Shown piece by piece: positions 35,501 to 41,279 of a DNA stretch of 64,000 nt (position 1 is the first letter of the stretch; each line of letters begins with the position of its first letter). Below the pieces are notes generated by a model, which saw nothing but the letters and a program-made list of their open reading frames with translations, had not been told where the DNA came from and searched no databases. A program made the translations under genes and the position numbers. This stretch comes from Aspidapion aeneum (lineage: Eukaryota > Arthropoda > Insecta > Coleoptera > Brentidae), in assembly GCA_963576565.1 (NCBI GenBank), contig OY755039.1, positions 138,879,369 through 138,943,368 on the forward strand, written 5' to 3'.

Positions 35501-38255
35501 TTCAGTCTACTCCAGTGGCGGCTGCTACAGGGAGTGTAACGGGACAGTCAGCGGCGTAGCGTGCCCGAAAGGGCGGGGGGTGCGACAGCTAAAAAGGGCG
35601 CCTCTGAAAACTGATGAAAAATCTTGTGACAAAAAAAAAAACAAAAAGGTCAAACGGGCGCCTCTCACAAATCTTACGACCAAAAAAAAAAAAGGTCATC
35701 ATGTCCCAAGTAACATTATTACCACTCAAGGTTTTATTAATTTGGTTCCAAGGTTATTTAGAGGGTGCTGTTATGGCTTTTAGGATCAATTTGGCTACAA
35801 AAAAGTAATTTATATTGCCAATTACCTAAAGAGGTGTTATACAACCAAAAAGTGTTCTTCTGTTCCTTTTAGATACTTTTGGTTTTATTGATTTCTGATT
35901 TATAAAGATGGTCTTATAAAACCCTTTTACCTAAAGTTTTTAAAAAGAAATAAATAAAAACTTTGGTCTTTCAGTTTTTTTCATTACTTTAGGTCATAAC
36001 AAAAGTGTTTTATAATAGAGCTAAAAGGTTACCTTATATCCTATTGTTTTTGTAGTTACCAGTAGTTTAATAGTAAATATGATTATATAGGCGGCCACAT
36101 AGAACCTAGTTTCCTTAAGGTTTTTAAGAGTGGTAAATATAAACTTTAAACTTTTGGTTTTTGCCATTACTTTTAAGCATTTTAAACAGGTTTTATTGGA
36201 AGGCTTAAAGGTAAACTTAATTCTTTTGTATTTTTGGTTACCCATAGCTGCATATTAAATATTATTTAAATAGGCGGTCATATAAAACTTTGTTTCCTTA
36301 AGGGTTCTAACAGAAGTAAAGAAATACTTTCGTATTTTAGTTTTTACTAGTACTAGTACAGATTGGTACCTACCTATTGCAAGATTGATTATTTAGTATC
36401 CTCCTGGGTAGGGCACCCAAGCCTAGAAAAGGCCTGTTTAAACGGCCAATATAAGAGGTTTCCCTCCAACCTGCAGGCACAACGGATATTATTGCACTGG
36501 CCCTCCTGATTGTGTGCAAATTGCACGATAAAAAACATTTAAATTTAACACAACAGTTTAAAAAACAAATACAAAAACTTTAAGTGAGGCTATGTTTACT
36601 ATGTTTACCTTCTCTTTTTTATTGGTTTCATAAGCGCACTCAAAAATCCTTGTTGCGACAGAGTAACAAATAAAACCAAGTGACCACTATAAAACGATAA
36701 TGGCGTATATAGAATTATTTTAAAAATATTGTAAACATAAAATATTTATCTAGTCGTTTTAGCAGTGTTTTTTAACAATAATTTTACTTTAATTTTGATT
36801 TATGTAAACCAAACAGACTTTTTTAATGGTGAATAGTGTAAATTATTTTTTTTTATTTTAAATATTTGTTATTTAGTTATCAAAAAACTATTATAAAGCA
36901 TTTGTGAGCTGGCGCGCTTGTTCTGAGAGCTTTTCAGATACGATTTTATCAGAAAAATAAGTCTGGCAGGCAATTTGATGATCCACAAAACGACAAACTC
37001 CTCATATATAGGTATATTTTTATGTGATACAATCATTTTGGGACTCTGACATTTTTGGCAATTTTATGACCTAAATTTATTTATATAGCCATTGTGAATC
37101 TAAAATATCGCTAAAGCTTTTATAGGAAAAATTATTTACTCTAAAGGTATTATGGTATTCAACAGAATTGCTAGGATACCAAATTACCAAATCTAGTTTT
37201 ATAACAGGATAGAGGACGTTTCTGAGTTGCTTTTAGAACCTGGCATAATAGCTTTAGGCTCTAAAAGGTTCTATACTGGTGGAACCGCTAGAGGGCGAAG
37301 CTAGCGTTTATTTCTTATGGTTTTATAATGAGTTTAATACATAGGTTGCCACCACCAATTGGGGAGTCCCATTTAGGAGGTCTAAGGGGTATATAAGCGT
37401 AATAGGAACGTGCTAGCGACCAAACATTGAAACTAATGGTTTTCAGGAAAGGCGCTGGCAACCTTTTAGCTTCTGCTATAAATAAAGAAATGTTACTTGG
37501 GGTGTGAGGGGGCGGCCGATAAGTCTCACGAATCTTGCGACCAAAAAAAAACAAAAGAAAAAAGGTCATCATGTGTGAGGGGGCGGCCGATAAGTCACAA
37601 GGGCGCCTCTCACGAATCTTGCGACCAAAAAAAACAAAAAACAGGTCTTCATGTCGTTAGTTTCCTTTGGCACCCACTCAATTGGCCGTTACCGTCCCGA
37701 CTTAATAAAGCTGAGGGCGCTTCGGCCACCTATGGGGCGCCACTACCCTCGGGGCGGGGGGGGGGGGGGGCGACGAACCCCCCGCGTCTAGTTAGTTCTT
37801 TTCATTATCTGTCGTTAACATCAAGCGATTAATTGGGTGAACTTTTTTAGCGTAAATAATTACACGCCGGCAGAGCCGCACGGGGCAAGGTTTCAATTTC
37901 ACCCGTTTTTCAACGGGATATGAGTGGTTGTTCTCGAGCGGGGGCGGGAGGAATGTGTGTTTTAGTTGAAGTCGGCTATCATCATCGTGCGGAAACGTCC
38001 GTTGCGCTTCTACACGATGCCGCTTCTATCCTTAGTGTATGAGTATGAGTTTGTTTTGATTTGGACTAAGTAGTAAAAAGCATTGCCGGTCGCGTGTCAT
38101 TGTTTTTGTTATCGTTTGTTTATAAAATGGAAATAAATACCGTCGCTTACATAATTAACTGTGCAAATTTAAATACGTTGACATAGAACTTCGATTACAA
38201 ATAAAATCTTTAGGGCCACATAGACCGGACCTAAAAATCCTAAAAGTTAACCAAA

Positions 38256-38307
<52 letters not shown>

Positions 38308-41228
38308 CTATATACGATGCTGAAAACTGGTTCTGAAAAACGAAATGCTTTATTTGTCTTATTATGAACAATCCACGAAGGGATCCTGTGTGGGTGGCAA
38401 AAGAAATGTGTGAACTCTAGCATTTTAGTGAAAAGTTAACGACACAAAGTGCTACTTATTTAAAATTTTCTATGCTAGGCAAGACTGACATTAGGTGCCA
38501 ATTGAATAGTGCTTATTGGCAAAACATTACCGAACATAATGAAAATGTGACAAAAAATAGACATATACTTAGTAGGTTAATAGACTGTTCTGTGGGATTT
38601 TTGAGGTAGCTCTACAGGCCCATGATGAGTCTGAAACTGGTGCTAATCCAAGGACTACGCGCATGTAAAAGAAGGGCGAATAGAATTTATCTATAAACAA
38701 ATAAACTAAAAACTACACCAAGTAGCTGCTTGTTTTTAAAATGCTAAAATGAAATTGTTTAGGTAAGTTTTTTTGATCTCCTAAGCCATGCAATTTCTGC
38801 CCCCCCCCCCCCCCCAAATTTATAACATCACCAGCCGCCGCTGGTCTACTCCTTTTTCTTTCATCAAGCTTCCAATTGTATGATTTTTAAGTTCGACTGA
38901 TCTCTCTATTTCTAGAGGAGAGAGATAGAAAAAAAACTGATTTGAAGAGATAATCATCTAAAAGTGAAAACTACGGGGTGTTTTTAAAAAGTCTGCAATT
39001 TGCGAGGGGCCTACAAGTTTTTTATGAATTAAAATTTCGTTTTGATGTAAATTGCTTTTTTATAGTTTTTTTATAAATAATCCTATCAGATTGAATTTTA
39101 TCTGTCACTCTTAGTTTTTAAGCTATTACATTAAGTTGCTATTTTTCTTATGGAATGACCCTCATTTTATTCGATTTTTTTAATCAGCGTAAAATTTCCT
39201 TTAAGGGGGCAAACTTTACCCGAAAACTTACCATCTTAGCAGTTTTTCGCTAATTCATCTTATTCAAAAAAATATAAAAAAAGTTTCGACTAAAACAAAA
39301 CTGTAGCGAAATTGTTTCGTTTTTTGTATTTTTTGGAAATATACAAAAGATAATAAAAGATCTAAGATATGTTTGAGAATTAAAAAAAATCTTTTATATA
39401 AACAGAAAACATTCAATTCAATTAGTTTTTTATATATTATTAAAGCGTGGTCAATTTTATATTTGCTGCAGGACACCAAATCAGCCACCCCCCACATAGA
39501 CCGGACCTAAAAATCCTAAAAGTCAATCCGATTAAGAAAATTCAACTAAGATCACGTGATTCGGATCTTAAGTTTTCTTTTAGAGTTATTTTGAACAAAT
39601 AAAATGTTGTTTATTATTTTAAGTTTAAGGCGTGTAAGTTATTTAAAGGCATACAATTTTTCCTATTTACAAGAGTTCTATGAGACTGGCCATGAACTAA
39701 CAACATTCATAATATAGTTTCTAATAATAGCAATTTTCCTAACAAGTGCGGAAGAGGCACTGTAAACACGTGTTAGGCATGTAAATACAATATTGTTTCT
39801 ATACTATACTAACTGTGAGAGGAATAGTCAGCGAGCGATATGATAATGCAGATGAAGCCCAGTATTATTAATTTCGCCTTGTTGAAGTTTACACTTCTGC
39901 CGTGTGGTCTTAAGCACACAATTTTTTTTTCTTTTTGTTTAAATGCGAGAATCAAACAGAAAGCGTTTAACCAAGAAACGTACAAAAATCATGCATTTTT
40001 ATTGTTCTATTAATCATTAATAACCCTGCTCTGGAAGTTATCTTTGGTTAAAAGAAAAATCAAATTGCATGATTTTTTTACGTTTCTTGGTTAAGTGCTC
40101 TCTATTTGATTCTCGCATTTAAACAAAGAGAGTTAATAACCAAATGGTCCACCGCAGTGGACAACTTAAAAAGGTGTTAAGTGTCCCTATGTCCCATCTT
40201 TTGTCTGATATTTAAATATTTTGCTTTGTTGCCTTTGCTTAAAAAACTTCGTAAATGGAGTTTGTCGCCTTTAGATTAATTTTTGTCCAAAATCAATAAA
40301 TTATATATCAATCGATAGGGAATTTTATGCTCTTTAAATTGCTATACTTGTCATTTTGAAAAAGTGATCGTTTCCGAGAAATTTAAAAAAAAAACTAAAA
40401 TAATGCACCTTTGGGGGGAATTTGGGGTAGTTTTGTTAATCCACGGTCCTTCACCGAGGGGTGGCTCGGATTTCCTTTTGGTGTACAGGTTAGGGGAAAT
40501 ACCAGTAAATACTTGGGAAGTACCGTGAAATATACTAGGAAATACTATTGAAAATACTAGGGGGCGAAATACTAGGAAATACCATTGCTCGGGAAATACT
40601 CGGAAATACCATTGAATTTGAGGAAATACTGGGAAATACCTCAGAAAATACCGTAGGTATTTCCTTTTGGTGTACAAAAATCGGGGATCGAGCCACCCCT
40701 CGTCCTTCACCCTATGTTTATTTCTAGACCCACAATGAACCCATTTAGGGTAAAGGCCAAACTTTAACAAGCACGGCAACTCACCCTATAGCATTCATAT
40801 CTGGGTGAATTTCTGAAAAAGTGTATATATGGAGCCACAAATTTTGGTTTGAATTTTATCCACTTTTTTAAAAGATATATTTTTTTTGTAAATGCACTTA
40901 GGCCACTTATTAAAACACCGACATGAGCGGCGCGGTATCTCAGCCAGGGAATAAAAAAATAAATAAAATAAAACTTGATCTCCAGGGGAATATGTGAAAT
41001 GCAGCAGGGGAATGTGAAATTGGTGGCTGCTTGGCTAATTTAGAATTTTATTATTCTTTATTTATGCTTGTTTAGGACTTTGGGGAATATATTTGATATA
41101 AGCGGTTTCCTTTTATTTTATAAGTACATAAAATTGTTAATACATACCTACGGAGAATGATGGCAGCCGAGTTTTTAAAAAATATTTGGCTCGAGGTAAA
41201 ACAGATTTAAATGGACATACATAAATCA

Positions 41229-41279
<51 letters not shown>

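Larger units (their letters stand above)
35513..38843. mobile_element. 3.3 kb hAT-like element (CAGTGGCGGCTG)
   Basis: Ends CAGTGGCGGCTG and CAGCCGCCGCTG. Exact 8-bp duplication GTCTACTC at 35505-35512 and 38844-38851. Inside is an array of GGGCGCCTCT...ACGACCAAAAAA units of about 65-80 bp, split by another element (35703-37500). G and C homopolymers lie near 37755 and 38800, and a TA microsatellite at 38262-38305. No transposase seen. Confidence 0.88.
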
